Assembly (NCBI GenBank): GCA_945861255.1
Contig: CAMAUG010000029.1
Span: 1-20,095, forward strand
Length of the DNA: 20,095 bases
From: Candidatus Sulfopaludibacter sp. SbA3
GTDB taxonomy: Bacteria > Acidobacteriota > Terriglobia > Bryobacterales > Bryobacteraceae
Reading direction: 5' to 3'
The position numbers and the translations under genes are program-made. Shown piece after piece: positions 1-7,914 of this stretch. Position 1 is the stretch's first letter, and each line of letters opens with the position of its first letter. The notes under the pieces were generated by a model. It saw only the letters and a list, made by a program, of their open reading frames with translations. It searched no databases and had not been told where the DNA came from.

Positions 1-2
1 AA

Positions 3-1955
3 ATATTCGATCCCGTGGACCGCCTGACGCGTGTCGCAGAGATGCTGGATATCGAAATCGAGAAGCTCAACGTGGACCGCACCATCCAGGGCCGCGTGAA
101 GCGCCAGATGGAGAAGGCCCAAAAAGAGTACTACCTCAACGAAAAAATCAAGGCCATCCAGAAGGAACTGGGACGCGGCGAGAAGAGCGAGTTCGATGAG
201 CTCAAGAAGAAGATCGACGCCGCTGGAATGACGAAGGACGCGCACGACAAGGCCTTGGCGGAACTCAATCGCCTGGAGCAGATGCCGCCGATGTCGGCTG
301 AATCCACCGTCTCGCGCAATTACCTGGATTGGCTGCTGGCGGTGCCGTGGAAGAAAAAGTCCAAGGAAATCCGCGACCTGCCATTCGCGCAGTCGGTGCT
401 TGAGAGCGACCACTACGGCCTGGATAAGATCAAGGAACGCATCCTGGAATTCCTGGCGGTGCGGCGCCTGGTGAAGGATCCCAAGGGGTCCATTCTGTGC
501 TTCGTCGGACCTCCCGGCGTCGGCAAGACCTCGCTCGGCATGTCGATCGCCAAGGCCACCGGCCGCAAGTTCGTGCGCCTGTCGCTGGGCGGCGTGCGCG
601 ATGAGGCTGAAGTGCGCGGCCACCGGCGAACGTATATTGGAGCGCTGCCGGGCCAGATCATCCAGATGATGAAGAAGGCCGGTGTGCGTAACCCCGTGTT
701 CATGCTGGATGAGATCGACAAGATGTCCACCGACTTCCGCGGGGACCCGTCGGCGGCGCTACTCGAGGTACTGGACCCGGAACAGAACTTCATGTTCATC
801 GATCACTACCTGGACGTGGAATATGATCTGAGCCAGGTGTTCTTCATCGCCACGGCGAACGTGATGCACACCATTCCACCGGCGCTGCAGGACCGCATGG
901 AAGTGATCCGGCTTTCCGGGTACACCGAGGTCGAGAAAATGGAAATCGCCAAGCGGTTTCTGATTCCGAAACAAACCAAAGGCACCGGCTTGGCCGAAGC
1001 GCATGTCCAGTTCGAAGACGGCGGCGTGCAGGAATTGGTGCGGCACTATACGCGCGAAGCCGGCGTCCGCAACCTGGAGCGCGAAATCGGCAACGTTTGC
1101 CGGAAAATCGCGCGCACCGTGGTGAACTCGCAGGCGGCCTCCGAAGCTAAGCCCGAAGTTCAGACCGAAGGCAAGAGCGCCAAGGAGGGCACGGAACCGG
1201 CCAAGGGCAAAGCGGCCAAGAGCCGCGCGACCAAGCAAAGCACGTTCGCGAAAGTGACCATCACGCCGGAAAAAGTCAACCAACTGCTTGGTCCTCAGAA
1301 GTTTAGGGAGCAGCCGCAGGAGAAGAAGAACGAAGTGGGTGCTACGGTGGGCTTGGCGTGGACCGAGATGGGTGGATCCATTCTCACCACCGAAGCCGCC
1401 ATCATGGAGGGCCGCGGACGTTTGACACTCACGGGCAAATTGGGCGACGTAATGCAGGAATCGGCACAGGCGGCGATGAGCTACGTGCGCAGCCGCGCGC
1501 ATACGTTGGGATTACCGCGTGATTTCTACCGGCACCTGGATATTCACTTGCACGTGCCCGAGGGCGCGATCCCCAAGGACGGCCCATCGGCGGGCATTAC
1601 CATCGCCACCAGTATCATGAGCTCGCTGACCAGCATTCCGGTGCGCGCCGATCTGGCCATGACCGGCGAGATCACCGTGCGCGGCAAGGTGCTGCCCATC
1701 GGTGGCCTGAAGGAAAAGTTGCTGGCAGCGCACCGCCACGGCATTCGCGTGGCGATTCTGCCGGCCGACAATGAGAAGGACCTTCAGGATATCCCGGAAA
1801 ACATCCGGAACGACATGAAGCTGCATTTTGTCAGCTCAATGGACGAGGTCTTGAAGCTGGCGCTGGAGAGGGATCTCGATATGGCGCCGATCTCGGCGAT
1901 GCAGACCGCCGCCGAGATTGTGGCGCGTTCCCGGGAAGAGAAAGTTACCCACTAA
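3..1955 (+). CDS. lon: ATP-dependent protease Lon (endopeptidase La), 3' part
   Basis: Lon is a cytoplasmic AAA+ serine protease that unfolds and degrades damaged and regulatory proteins. The reading frame is open to the left window edge, so the N-terminal substrate-binding domain is missing. The visible part starts in the coiled-coil region (EKAQKEYYLNEKIKAIQKEL). Walker A GPPGVGKTS lies at 507-533 and Walker B FMLDEIDK follows near 700-723. The protease domain has the catalytic Ser in DGPSAG (codon 1587-1589) and the catalytic Lys in GGLKEK (second Lys, 1716-1718), 43 residues apart as in E. coli Lon. Both catalytic centres are therefore intact. An unusual Lys/Ala/Glu-rich stretch of about 40 residues lies between the AAA+ lid and the protease domain, at about 1128-1250. 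The next gene is 161 bases downstream, beyond a large palindrome. Identification is certain; the true start lies outside the window. Confidence 0.97.
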   Translation: MFDPVDRLTRVAEMLDIEIEKLNVDRTIQGRVKRQMEKAQKEYYLNEKIKAIQKELGRGEKSEFDELKKKIDAAGMTKDAHDKALAELNRLEQMPPMSAESTVSRNYLDWLLAVPWKKKSKEIRDLPFAQSVLESDHYGLDKIKERILEFLAVRRLVKDPKGSILCFVGPPGVGKTSLGMSIAKATGRKFVRLSLGGVRDEAEVRGHRRTYIGALPGQIIQMMKKAGVRNPVFMLDEIDKMSTDFRGDPSAALLEVLDPEQNFMFIDHYLDVEYDLSQVFFIATANVMHTIPPALQDRMEVIRLSGYTEVEKMEIAKRFLIPKQTKGTGLAEAHVQFEDGGVQELVRHYTREAGVRNLEREIGNVCRKIARTVVNSQAASEAKPEVQTEGKSAKEGTEPAKGKAAKSRATKQSTFAKVTITPEKVNQLLGPQKFREQPQEKKNEVGATVGLAWTEMGGSILTTEAAIMEGRGRLTLTGKLGDVMQESAQAAMSYVRSRAHTLGLPRDFYRHLDIHLHVPEGAIPKDGPSAGITIATSIMSSLTSIPVRADLAMTGEITVRGKVLPIGGLKEKLLAAHRHGIRVAILPADNEKDLQDIPENIRNDMKLHFVSSMDEVLKLALERDLDMAPISAMQTAAEIVARSREEKVTH

Positions 1956-1991
1956 AGGCCCTGTAGGGAATCACATTGCCGGCAGCCGGGC

Positions 1992-2050
1992 CCGCTCCCT
2001 CACGGTTGCGGCTCGATAACCGTATCCGAGCCGCGAACGTGAGGGAGCGG
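1992..2050. repeat. 59-base palindromic element between lon and engB
   Basis: A near-perfect inverted repeat fills the intergenic region. The outer arms are 13 bases (1992-2004 CCGCTCCCTCACG, 2038-2050 CGTGAGGGAGCGG). They are joined through a 3x3 semi-paired spacer to inner arms of 8 bases (2008-2015 GCGGCTCG, 2027-2034 CGAGCCGC), leaving an 11-base tip. The tip can refold as GATA/TATC around ACCG with one bulged C. There is no T-run on the right (GTTACAAAG follows), so it is not a classic intrinsic terminator. Its size and symmetry suit a dispersed REP/MITE-like palindrome or a processed RNA hairpin. No second copy was seen in this window. Confidence 0.8.
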
Positions 2051-2116
2051 TTACAAAGTTCTTTCGTGACGTACCCACCCCCATGGACGCCAAGTTTATC
2101 GACGCTAGGTTGATCA

Positions 2117-2689
2117 ATGGAAGCTAGGTTTATAATAAGTGCAGCCAGGCCGGACCAGTTCCCGCCGGAGGCCGAGGCGGAAATCGCGTTCTTCGGTCGC
2201 AGCAACGTCGGCAAGTCCAGCCTGATAAATGCGTTGCTGGGAGCAGAGGGGTTGGCGCATACCAGCGCCAGACCTGGCTGTACGCAGTCGATCAATTTCT
2301 TTGAAGTCGATGGAGGCTACCGTTTCGTCGACCTGCCCGGATACGGGTACGCGAAAGTTCCCAAACACATCACGCAGGAATGGAAGCAGTTGATTGAGGA
2401 GTATTTGTTGGGACGGGGAACGTTGAAGCTGGCGCTGATCATATTGGACGCGCGGCGCGGTTGGATGGAAAAGGATCTCGAGCTGAAGGAATGGCTGGAG
2501 GTCCACGGGCGGCCCTATGCGGTGGTCGCCACGAAGACCGATAAGTTGAAGAACCAGAGAGAACGGCATCAAAGCCGGAGCGCACTCCGCGAGACGTATG
2601 CGGGAGAAGTGCTTGAATGCTCGGCCGCAACAGGCCGGGGAGTGAGGGAAATTTGGCAAGCGATCTCGAAAATCAAGACCAGCCGGTAG
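2117..2689 (+). CDS. engB: Ribosome biogenesis GTP-binding protein EngB/YsxC/YihA
   Basis: This is a TRAFAC-class small GTPase needed for late assembly of the large ribosomal subunit in the cytoplasm. The 190 residues match the usual length of about 190-210. The P-loop GRSNVGKSSL is at residues 27-36, G3 DLPGYG at 72-77, G4 TKTD at 139-142 and the G5-like CSA at 168-170. The EngB-typical stretch between G3 and G4 (EEYLLGRGTLKLALIILDAR) is present. The start at 2117 is chosen because an in-frame stop lies only two codons upstream (TGA 2111-2113) and a weak AGG ribosome site sits at 2106-2108. The end overlaps or touches the start of rho, so the two are likely cotranscribed and translationally coupled. 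Confidence 0.95.
   Translation: MEARFIISAARPDQFPPEAEAEIAFFGRSNVGKSSLINALLGAEGLAHTSARPGCTQSINFFEVDGGYRFVDLPGYGYAKVPKHITQEWKQLIEEYLLGRGTLKLALIILDARRGWMEKDLELKEWLEVHGRPYAVVATKTDKLKNQRERHQSRSALRETYAGEVLECSAATGRGVREIWQAISKIKTSR
2644..2655 (+). promoter_or_regulatory. Ribosome-binding site and candidate TTG start of rho, inside engB
   Basis: GAGGG at 2644-2648 lies four bases ahead of an in-frame TTG at 2653. This is the best-looking start for rho. The alternatives are ATG 2617, which has no clear ribosome site, and GTG 2689, which shares one base with the engB stop (TAGTG). Confidence 0.45.
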
Positions 2690-4218
2690 TGACTGCCACC
2701 GGCGCCGAATCCGCGGCGCCCAAACCGGAATCAGGCCGGGGCGACGGCAACCGCCGCGAGAAGAAACAGCCACCTAGGGCGGAAGCGAAACCGGACGCCG
2801 AGGCCACGGCTGCGGTACCGGCCGAAACCAGCGCCGAAGCCTCGCCGGAATCCGACGGCGGCGGCAACGATGCGCCCGCCCAGGAAGCCCAGCGCCCCGA
2901 ACCCATGGGGCGCCTGTTCGATCCGCGCCGCCGCCAGCAGGGCGGAGGCCCGCGAGGCGGAAGCAACGCGCTGGACCTGGTGGAGCTCAAGGATATGAGC
3001 ATCCAGAAGCTCAACCAGATCGCCAAGGATCTGGGCGTGGCGGGCTTCGCCGGGCTGCGCAAACAGGAGCTGATCTTCAAAATCCTCCAGGTGCAGGCCG
3101 AAAAGAGCGGACTGATCTTCTCCGAGGGAGTGCTGGAGTGCCTGCCCGACGGCTTCGGCTTCCTGCGCGCCCCCGAGTACAACTACCTGCCCGGCCCCGA
3201 TGACGTCTACGTCTCGCCCTCGCAGATCCGGCGCTTCGATCTCCGCACCGGCGACACCGTCAGCGGCCAGATCCGCCCGCCCAAGGAAGGCGAGCGCTAC
3301 TTCGCCCTGATCAAAGTGGACGCGATCAACTTCGAGCCGCCCGAGGAAGCGCGCAATAAAATCTTCTTCGACAACCTGACGCCGCTGTATCCGCAGACCA
3401 GATTCAAGCTCGAAACCGGCAAGGATAACTTCTCCGGCCGCGTTCTGGATCTGATGGTGCCCATCGGCAAGGGCCAGCGCGGACTGATCGTAGCCGCGCC
3501 GCGCACCGGCAAGACCATGCTGTTGCAGGCCATTGCAAATTCCATCACCACCAATCATCCCGAAGTCAGCCTGATCGTGCTGCTGATCGACGAGCGTCCC
3601 GAAGAAGTCACCGACATGCAGCGCTCCGTGCGCGGCGAAGTGATTTCCTCCACCTTCGACGAACCCGCCTCGCGCCACGTGCAAGTGGCTGAGATGGTGA
3701 TCGAAAAAGCCAAGAGGCTTGTCGAACATAAGAAGGACGTGGTGATCCTGCTCGATTCCATCACGCGCCTGGCGCGCGCCTATAATACCGTGGTCCCGCC
3801 TTCGGGCAAGGTGCTTTCAGGCGGCGTCGATTCGAACGCGTTGCAGCGCCCCAAGCGCTTCTTCGGCGCGGCCCGCAATATTGAAGAAGGCGGCTCACTG
3901 ACCATCGTCGCCAGCGCGCTGATCGATACCGGCAGCCGCATGGACGACGTGATTTTCGAGGAATTCAAGGGCACCGGCAACATGGAAGTCCACCTGGACC
4001 GCAAGCTGATGGACAAGCGCGTGTTCCCGGCCATCGACATCACCAAGTCCGGCACCCGCAAGGAGGAACTGCTGGTCCCGCGCGAAGAGCTCAACCGCGT
4101 GTTCATCCTGCGGCGCGTGCTGAACCCTCTGTCCCCGGTGGAGAGCATGGAACTGCTGCTGGATAAACTTTCGAAAACGCAAAGCAACGCGCAGTTTTTG
4201 AATTCGATGAGTGGGTAG
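2653..4218 (+). CDS. rho: Transcription termination factor Rho with long disordered N-terminus
   Basis: Rho is a hexameric RNA-dependent ATPase/helicase that ends transcription on C-rich unstructured RNA. In order it shows: an Ala/Pro/Glu/Arg-rich low-complexity N-terminus of about 95 residues; the Rho_N helical domain (LKDMSIQKLNQIAKDLGV); the RNA-binding cold-shock fold with the RNP-like DGFGFLR; the Walker A region AAPRTGKT near 3496-3519; and the R/Q-loop region (GGVDSNALQRPKRFFGAARN). From the TTG start it is 521 residues, against about 419 in E. coli. The extra length is all in the N-terminal region. The start is uncertain: ATG 2617 would add 12 residues, while GTG 2689 would remove 12. 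All choices overlap engB by 1 to 73 bases. The downstream neighbour is convergent, so rho ends this transcript. Confidence 0.95.
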   Translation: MASDLENQDQPVVTATGAESAAPKPESGRGDGNRREKKQPPRAEAKPDAEATAAVPAETSAEASPESDGGGNDAPAQEAQRPEPMGRLFDPRRRQQGGGPRGGSNALDLVELKDMSIQKLNQIAKDLGVAGFAGLRKQELIFKILQVQAEKSGLIFSEGVLECLPDGFGFLRAPEYNYLPGPDDVYVSPSQIRRFDLRTGDTVSGQIRPPKEGERYFALIKVDAINFEPPEEARNKIFFDNLTPLYPQTRFKLETGKDNFSGRVLDLMVPIGKGQRGLIVAAPRTGKTMLLQAIANSITTNHPEVSLIVLLIDERPEEVTDMQRSVRGEVISSTFDEPASRHVQVAEMVIEKAKRLVEHKKDVVILLDSITRLARAYNTVVPPSGKVLSGGVDSNALQRPKRFFGAARNIEEGGSLTIVASALIDTGSRMDDVIFEEFKGTGNMEVHLDRKLMDKRVFPAIDITKSGTRKEELLVPREELNRVFILRRVLNPLSPVESMELLLDKLSKTQSNAQFLNSMSG

Positions 4219-4240
4219 CTGGCACCATCGGCGGTGCAGC
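4218..4240 (+). terminator. Small hairpin directly after rho
   Basis: GCT-G-GCACC at 4218-4226 pairs with GGTGC-AGC at 4233-4240 around a six-base loop, with one bulged G. It begins on the last base of the rho stop codon and sits between convergent genes, as expected of a terminator. No T-run follows, so it is at best a weak intrinsic terminator or an RNA 3'-end stabiliser. Confidence 0.3.
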
Positions 4241-4295
4241 GCCGGGCCGTCTACCTGCGCGAGTCCCGGTGAGGGCTGCAGCTGAACGTGCGCAC

Positions 4296-5294
4296 CTACT
4301 TCTTGGTGTGCCGCTCCAACATCTTCCTTCGCACCACGCCTCCGTAGACGTTGCCTTGCGCGTCCACGCCCACGCCCTCGGCACCGCTGTGGTCCTGGGT
4401 GGTGGATTCCATATCCTCGATGAAATATTTTACCGAGCCGTCCTTGGCGCTGCCGATGCGGATGCCTTTCTTCCAGCCCGGGTTATCGGGTCCCCACGAT
4501 TCGGAATCGGCCACGTACATCGTGTCGTCGGAAGCGATGAAGATGCCGCTGGGCCGGCTCCACTGCTTCCACGTATCCAGGTGCTTGCCATCCTGGTCGA
4601 AGACCTGGACGCGGTTGTTGGTGCGGTCGCCCACGAACAGGCGGCCGCGCGAATCGATGGCGATGGTGTGCGGAGCGTTGAATTCGCCGGGGCCCGATCC
4701 AGCGTGCCCGAAAGACTTGATGAACTTGCCGTCTTTCGAGAATTTCGAAACGCGATCGTTACCCTTGGTGCCACCCGAATGCCCTTCAGTGACGAAAATA
4801 TCGCCGTTGCTCGCGATCGCGACGTCGGTGGGCTCGTCGAACAACCCGGGCTCGGCGCCGGCCACGCCGGCCTTACCCAGCGTCATCAGAACCTTGCCCT
4901 CCGGACTGAACTTGAACACCTGCTGGCCCTTGCCGTCGCGCACCTGCTGGTCAGTCACCCACAGGTTGCCGTCACGGTCTACTGTTGCGCCGTGCGGGAA
5001 AATGAACATGCCTTCGCCCCAACTCTTCAGCAGCCTTCCGGAGGCGTCGAACTTGAGGATGGGCGGTTCGGTGCGTCCCGCGCAGGAGTTTTCATTGCAG
5101 CGGTGGATCACGTAAATGCTGCCATCCTTCGCCACTTCGATCGCGGTCACGGCGGCCCACGGTGCGCCGCCCGGAGGCTTGCCCCAATCGCGCGCGGTGC
5201 GGTAGGGTTGCGGCAAGTTGTTCAGAGGCTGAACGGGTGTCTGCGCACCCAGCGAGGCGGCGCCCGCCAGAATGGTGATCAGTATTGTTCGCAT
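4296..5294 (-). CDS. Secreted NHL-repeat beta-propeller protein
   Basis: This is a predicted exported protein of 332 residues. The N-terminus MRTILITILAGAASLGAQTP is a short signal peptide, with likely cleavage after SLGA. The rest is built of NHL-type blades of the form 'PHG(A/T)xxDxxGNLWVxD ... VxxFxxxGKxxxxxG'. Examples are PHGATVDRDGNLWVTD, EPTDVAIASNGDIFVTEG, APHTIAIDSRGRLFVGD and RPSGIFIASDDTMYVADS, giving about six blades. Related propellers occur in peptidyl-alpha-hydroxyglycine alpha-amidating lyases and in many uncharacterised secreted proteins. No catalytic assignment is made here. The frame stays open upstream to 5570, but that part lies antisense to the Uma2 gene and is not protein-like. 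ATG 5294, directly before the signal peptide, is therefore chosen. It is divergent from the Uma2 gene with 51 bases between the starts, and convergent with rho. Confidence 0.85.
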   Translation of the reverse strand: MRTILITILAGAASLGAQTPVQPLNNLPQPYRTARDWGKPPGGAPWAAVTAIEVAKDGSIYVIHRCNENSCAGRTEPPILKFDASGRLLKSWGEGMFIFPHGATVDRDGNLWVTDQQVRDGKGQQVFKFSPEGKVLMTLGKAGVAGAEPGLFDEPTDVAIASNGDIFVTEGHSGGTKGNDRVSKFSKDGKFIKSFGHAGSGPGEFNAPHTIAIDSRGRLFVGDRTNNRVQVFDQDGKHLDTWKQWSRPSGIFIASDDTMYVADSESWGPDNPGWKKGIRIGSAKDGSVKYFIEDMESTTQDHSGAEGVGVDAQGNVYGGVVRRKMLERHTKK

Positions 5295-5296
5295 GT

Positions 5297-5327
5297 TTGC
5301 CAATATACACCGCGCGGGGCGTATAAT
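5297..5327 (+). promoter_or_regulatory. Sigma70-type promoter for the Uma2-mutL-crcB-lhgO unit
   Basis: A perfect TATAAT lies at 5322-5327 and a TTGCCA at 5297-5302 is a five-of-six -35 match. The 19-base spacing is slightly long. The site lies in the 51-base gap between divergent starts and is followed by AGGAG (5334-5338), seven bases before GTG 5346. Confidence 0.55.
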
Positions 5328-5345
5328 CGAGCCAGGAGTTTCCCC

Positions 5346-5885
5346 GTGGCCGGCACCACCACCAAGCTCATCACCGTCGCCGAGTATGAACAGATCCCGG
5401 ATCCTCCGGGCGGGCCCTACGAGCTCTACCACGGAGAACTGGTCAAAGTGTCTTTCCCCGAATTTCGCCACGTACGAGCACGGCAGCAGCTTCGCTGCTT
5501 GCTCGAAAACGCCGCCGGTGATGCGGGTGTTGTTCACACGGAAATGCCCTACCGGCCGCTGCCCGAGCACGAATGCTGGGGGGCGGACGTTGCGTATGTC
5601 GCAAGAGAACGGTGGGAAAGCATAGACCGTTACTTGATGGGCTCGCCGGAGTTGGTGGTTGAGGTGTTGTCACCCTCGAACACCGCCGCCGAAATGTTGG
5701 ACAAACGAAATACCTGTCTCGAAAATGGTGCTCGTGAGTTCTGGATAGTCGACACGGACCACCGCCAAATCGAAGTCTCGACTCCCGATGGGCACACGCG
5801 GACGTACAAATCCGGCCAGGAGATCTCGCTCTTCTTTGGCGCGCGGTTGCGCGTTGACGCAATTTTCGGCTCCACGGAAAGCTAA
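5346..5885 (+). CDS. Uma2 family (DUF820) putative restriction-endonuclease-like protein
   Basis: The 179-residue protein has the Uma2/DUF820 layout: an N-terminal 'EYEQIPDPPGGPYELYHGEL' element, then WGADVAYV (the usual P-D-V strand, with Ala replacing Pro), ELVVEVLSPSNT with the central Glu, and DKR...GAREFWIVDTD with the downstream charged residue and the WIVD signature. These residues form a PD-(D/E)XK nuclease-like site. The family is abundant in cyanobacteria and soil bacteria, its cellular role is mostly unknown, and a nuclease activity is only predicted. GTG 5346 is chosen because AGGAG lies seven bases upstream and a good promoter precedes it. The frame is open far upstream (from 4269), but that part is antisense to the NHL gene. 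mutL begins 11 bases after the stop. Confidence 0.85.
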   Translation: MAGTTTKLITVAEYEQIPDPPGGPYELYHGELVKVSFPEFRHVRARQQLRCLLENAAGDAGVVHTEMPYRPLPEHECWGADVAYVARERWESIDRYLMGSPELVVEVLSPSNTAAEMLDKRNTCLENGAREFWIVDTDHRQIEVSTPDGHTRTYKSGQEISLFFGARLRVDAIFGSTES

Positions 5886-5896
5886 GCGCCTCCGTT

Positions 5897-7885
5897 ATGG
5901 GCCGCATACGCGTACTCTCCGACAACGTCGCCAATAAGATCGCCGCGGGCGAAGTTGTGGAGCGGCCAGCCAGCGTGGTCAAGGAGCTGCTCGAGAATTC
6001 GCTGGACGCCGGCGCGACGGAATTCCGCGTCGATGTCGAGGCCGGAGGGCGCCGTCTGATGCGGCTGGCCGATAATGGCATGGGCATGATGCGCGACGAC
6101 GCGCTGCTGGCGTTTGAGCGCCACGCCACCAGCAAGCTCTCCGAAGTGAAAGACCTGCTCTCCATCGCCACGCTGGGCTTCCGCGGCGAAGCTCTGCCGT
6201 CCATCGCATCGGTTTCGCGGCTGATCCTGGAAACGCGCGCGCGGGAAGAAGCCGTGGGAACCGTGGTCGAAATCGCCGGCGGCAAGATTCTCAAATGCGA
6301 GGACGCCGCGCTGGCCGGCGGCACCATCGTCACCGTGCGCGATCTGTTCTTTAACGTGCCGGCGCGCAAGAAATTTCTGCGGTCGGAGCCGACGGAGATC
6401 GCGCACATCGCATCACTGATTACGCACTATGGCCTGGCGCATCCCGATAAGAGCTTTCTGCTGCGCCACAACAACGCCGAGTTGCTGAACGTCGCGCCCG
6501 TCGCAACGTTGCGCGAGCGCGTCTACCAGGTCTTCGGCACAAGGACGGTGGAAGACTTGGTGGACCTGGGAGACCGCACCAGGGACCTGCCGCCGCCGGC
6601 GGATGAACCGGACCTCACTCCACGCCGCTTCCGCCTGCGTGGCTTCGTCAGCGGGCCGCACGTGCAGAAAATGAATCGTAACGCGATTTATCTGTTCGTC
6701 AACGGGCGGTTGATCCGGGACCGCTTGCTGATGCACGCGATTTCATCCGCGTATCACAACCTGATGCCGCCGGCGTGCTATCCGTTCGCGCTGTTGTTCC
6801 TGGATTGCGAACCCGAGGAAGTAGATGTCAACGTTCATCCTTCGAAAACCGAGGTGCGCTTCCGCCATGGGTCCATGGTGCACGACTTCGTGCGCGATAC
6901 GATCCGCGAAATTCTCATCGCCCGGCGGCCTGTATCGAGTTTACCCTTGCGCACGACGCCGCAGGCAGGCGCGGACTTGCCGTACTCGGAGTTCTCGCAG
7001 CGGATCGCGAACATGAGCATGCCTGGAAGTTCGATTCCGGAGATCGCGAGTTTTGGCGCCGCAATACCTGCCATCCCGGTGAACAGCGGTTCGCCCGGTA
7101 CGGCGCTGGAAGACCCTGGCTCTCTGCCGGAATTCGTCCTTCGGCGGCCGCAATCGCCCGTGCCGCGATTTGATTTTGAAAACGAGCGGACCGGTAGCGT
7201 GCGCCCAGATTCAACACCTGTCTACGCTCCGAAGCTTGCGGCTCCCGATACGCACGGCCCCCTGTTCCCGGATTCCGCGATACCCGCGCCGGAGAACCTG
7301 GAAGCGCTCCGCGACCTGCGTCCGCTGGGCCAGATTCACGATAGTTTCATCATCGCGGCAGGCCGCGACGGGCTGTGGATCATCGACCAGCATGTGGCGC
7401 ATGAACGCGTGTTGTTTGAGCAGGTGTTGGCGTCGCGGAATCGCGGAACAGTGGAGACTCAGGGACTGCTGATGCCGCTGGTGATTCAACTCACGCCGGC
7501 GCAGCAGATCGAATACGCGCGCATCGCGGAAGAGCTGAATTCGTTGGGGTTCGATACGGAGCCGTTCGGAAACCGAACCATCGCGGTGAAGTCGGCGCCG
7601 GCGGGGATCGGCGCCGCGGACATCGAGAAAGTGATTTTCGAAATTCTCGAGATCGCCGAGCATGAATTACGTAAAGCATCGCTCGACGACCTGCGCCGCG
7701 CCATGGCCGCGTCCATCGCCTGCCGCGCCGCGATCAAGATCAACATGAAGCTTGAGCCGGCCAAGATGGATTGGCTTTTACGCGCCCTGGCCGCCACTTC
7801 CTCCCCCATGAGCTGCCCCCACGGGCGGCCCATCGCTCTGCGCTACGCCACACGCGATATCCTTAAAAGTTTCCACAGGATCTGA
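5897..7885 (+). CDS. mutL: DNA mismatch repair protein MutL (endonuclease type)
   Basis: MutL is the GHKL-ATPase matchmaker that links MutS mismatch recognition to strand cleavage. The 662 residues show the ATPase motifs near the N-terminus: E30 and N34 in VKELLENSLDAGAT, D59 in ADNGMGM, and GFRGEAL at 94-100. A Pro/Ser-rich linker of about 100 residues follows (roughly 345-450), then the C-terminal dimerisation/nuclease domain. The latter contains DQHVAHERVLFE at 497-508, a version of the DQHAxxExxxxE metal-site motif with Val for Ala. ACR at 608-610 and CPHGRP at 640-645 complete the zinc/metal site. This indicates a nicking MutL, as in bacteria lacking MutH. ATG 5897 gives the conserved N-terminus, although no clear ribosome site precedes it; translation may be coupled to the Uma2 gene 11 bases upstream. 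Confidence 0.96.
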   Translation: MGRIRVLSDNVANKIAAGEVVERPASVVKELLENSLDAGATEFRVDVEAGGRRLMRLADNGMGMMRDDALLAFERHATSKLSEVKDLLSIATLGFRGEALPSIASVSRLILETRAREEAVGTVVEIAGGKILKCEDAALAGGTIVTVRDLFFNVPARKKFLRSEPTEIAHIASLITHYGLAHPDKSFLLRHNNAELLNVAPVATLRERVYQVFGTRTVEDLVDLGDRTRDLPPPADEPDLTPRRFRLRGFVSGPHVQKMNRNAIYLFVNGRLIRDRLLMHAISSAYHNLMPPACYPFALLFLDCEPEEVDVNVHPSKTEVRFRHGSMVHDFVRDTIREILIARRPVSSLPLRTTPQAGADLPYSEFSQRIANMSMPGSSIPEIASFGAAIPAIPVNSGSPGTALEDPGSLPEFVLRRPQSPVPRFDFENERTGSVRPDSTPVYAPKLAAPDTHGPLFPDSAIPAPENLEALRDLRPLGQIHDSFIIAAGRDGLWIIDQHVAHERVLFEQVLASRNRGTVETQGLLMPLVIQLTPAQQIEYARIAEELNSLGFDTEPFGNRTIAVKSAPAGIGAADIEKVIFEILEIAEHELRKASLDDLRRAMAASIACRAAIKINMKLEPAKMDWLLRALAATSSPMSCPHGRPIALRYATRDILKSFHRI

Positions 7886-7914
7886 CTGCCCAGAGCCGCG
7901 ACGGAAGAACTCTT

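Noticed and set aside
759..1502. A 247-codon - strand open frame
   Set aside because: It is antisense to the AAA+ and protease parts of lon and has no protein-like features.
2103..2130. Direct repeat GCTAGGTT at 2103-2110 and 2123-2130
   Set aside because: Two 8-base copies only, one inside engB; too short to tell from chance.
2131..2136. Perfect TATAAT near the start of engB
   Set aside because: It lies inside the engB coding region (codons for Phe-Ile-Ile), with no suitable -35, and the residues there are typical of the family. A promoter here would miss the only possible start.
5295..5570. N-terminal extension of the NHL protein by 92 residues
   Set aside because: It is antisense to Uma2, has no domain, and would bury an obvious signal peptide inside the protein.
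4269..5885. A 538-codon + strand open frame covering the NHL gene and Uma2
   Set aside because: Only the last 180 codons look like a protein family. The rest is antisense to a convincing secreted propeller gene and lacks a ribosome site; GTG 5346 is the real start.
7886..7914. Possible fluoride riboswitch ahead of crcB
   Set aside because: Only 29 bases separate mutL and crcB, which is too short for the aptamer, and none of its conserved pattern is seen.
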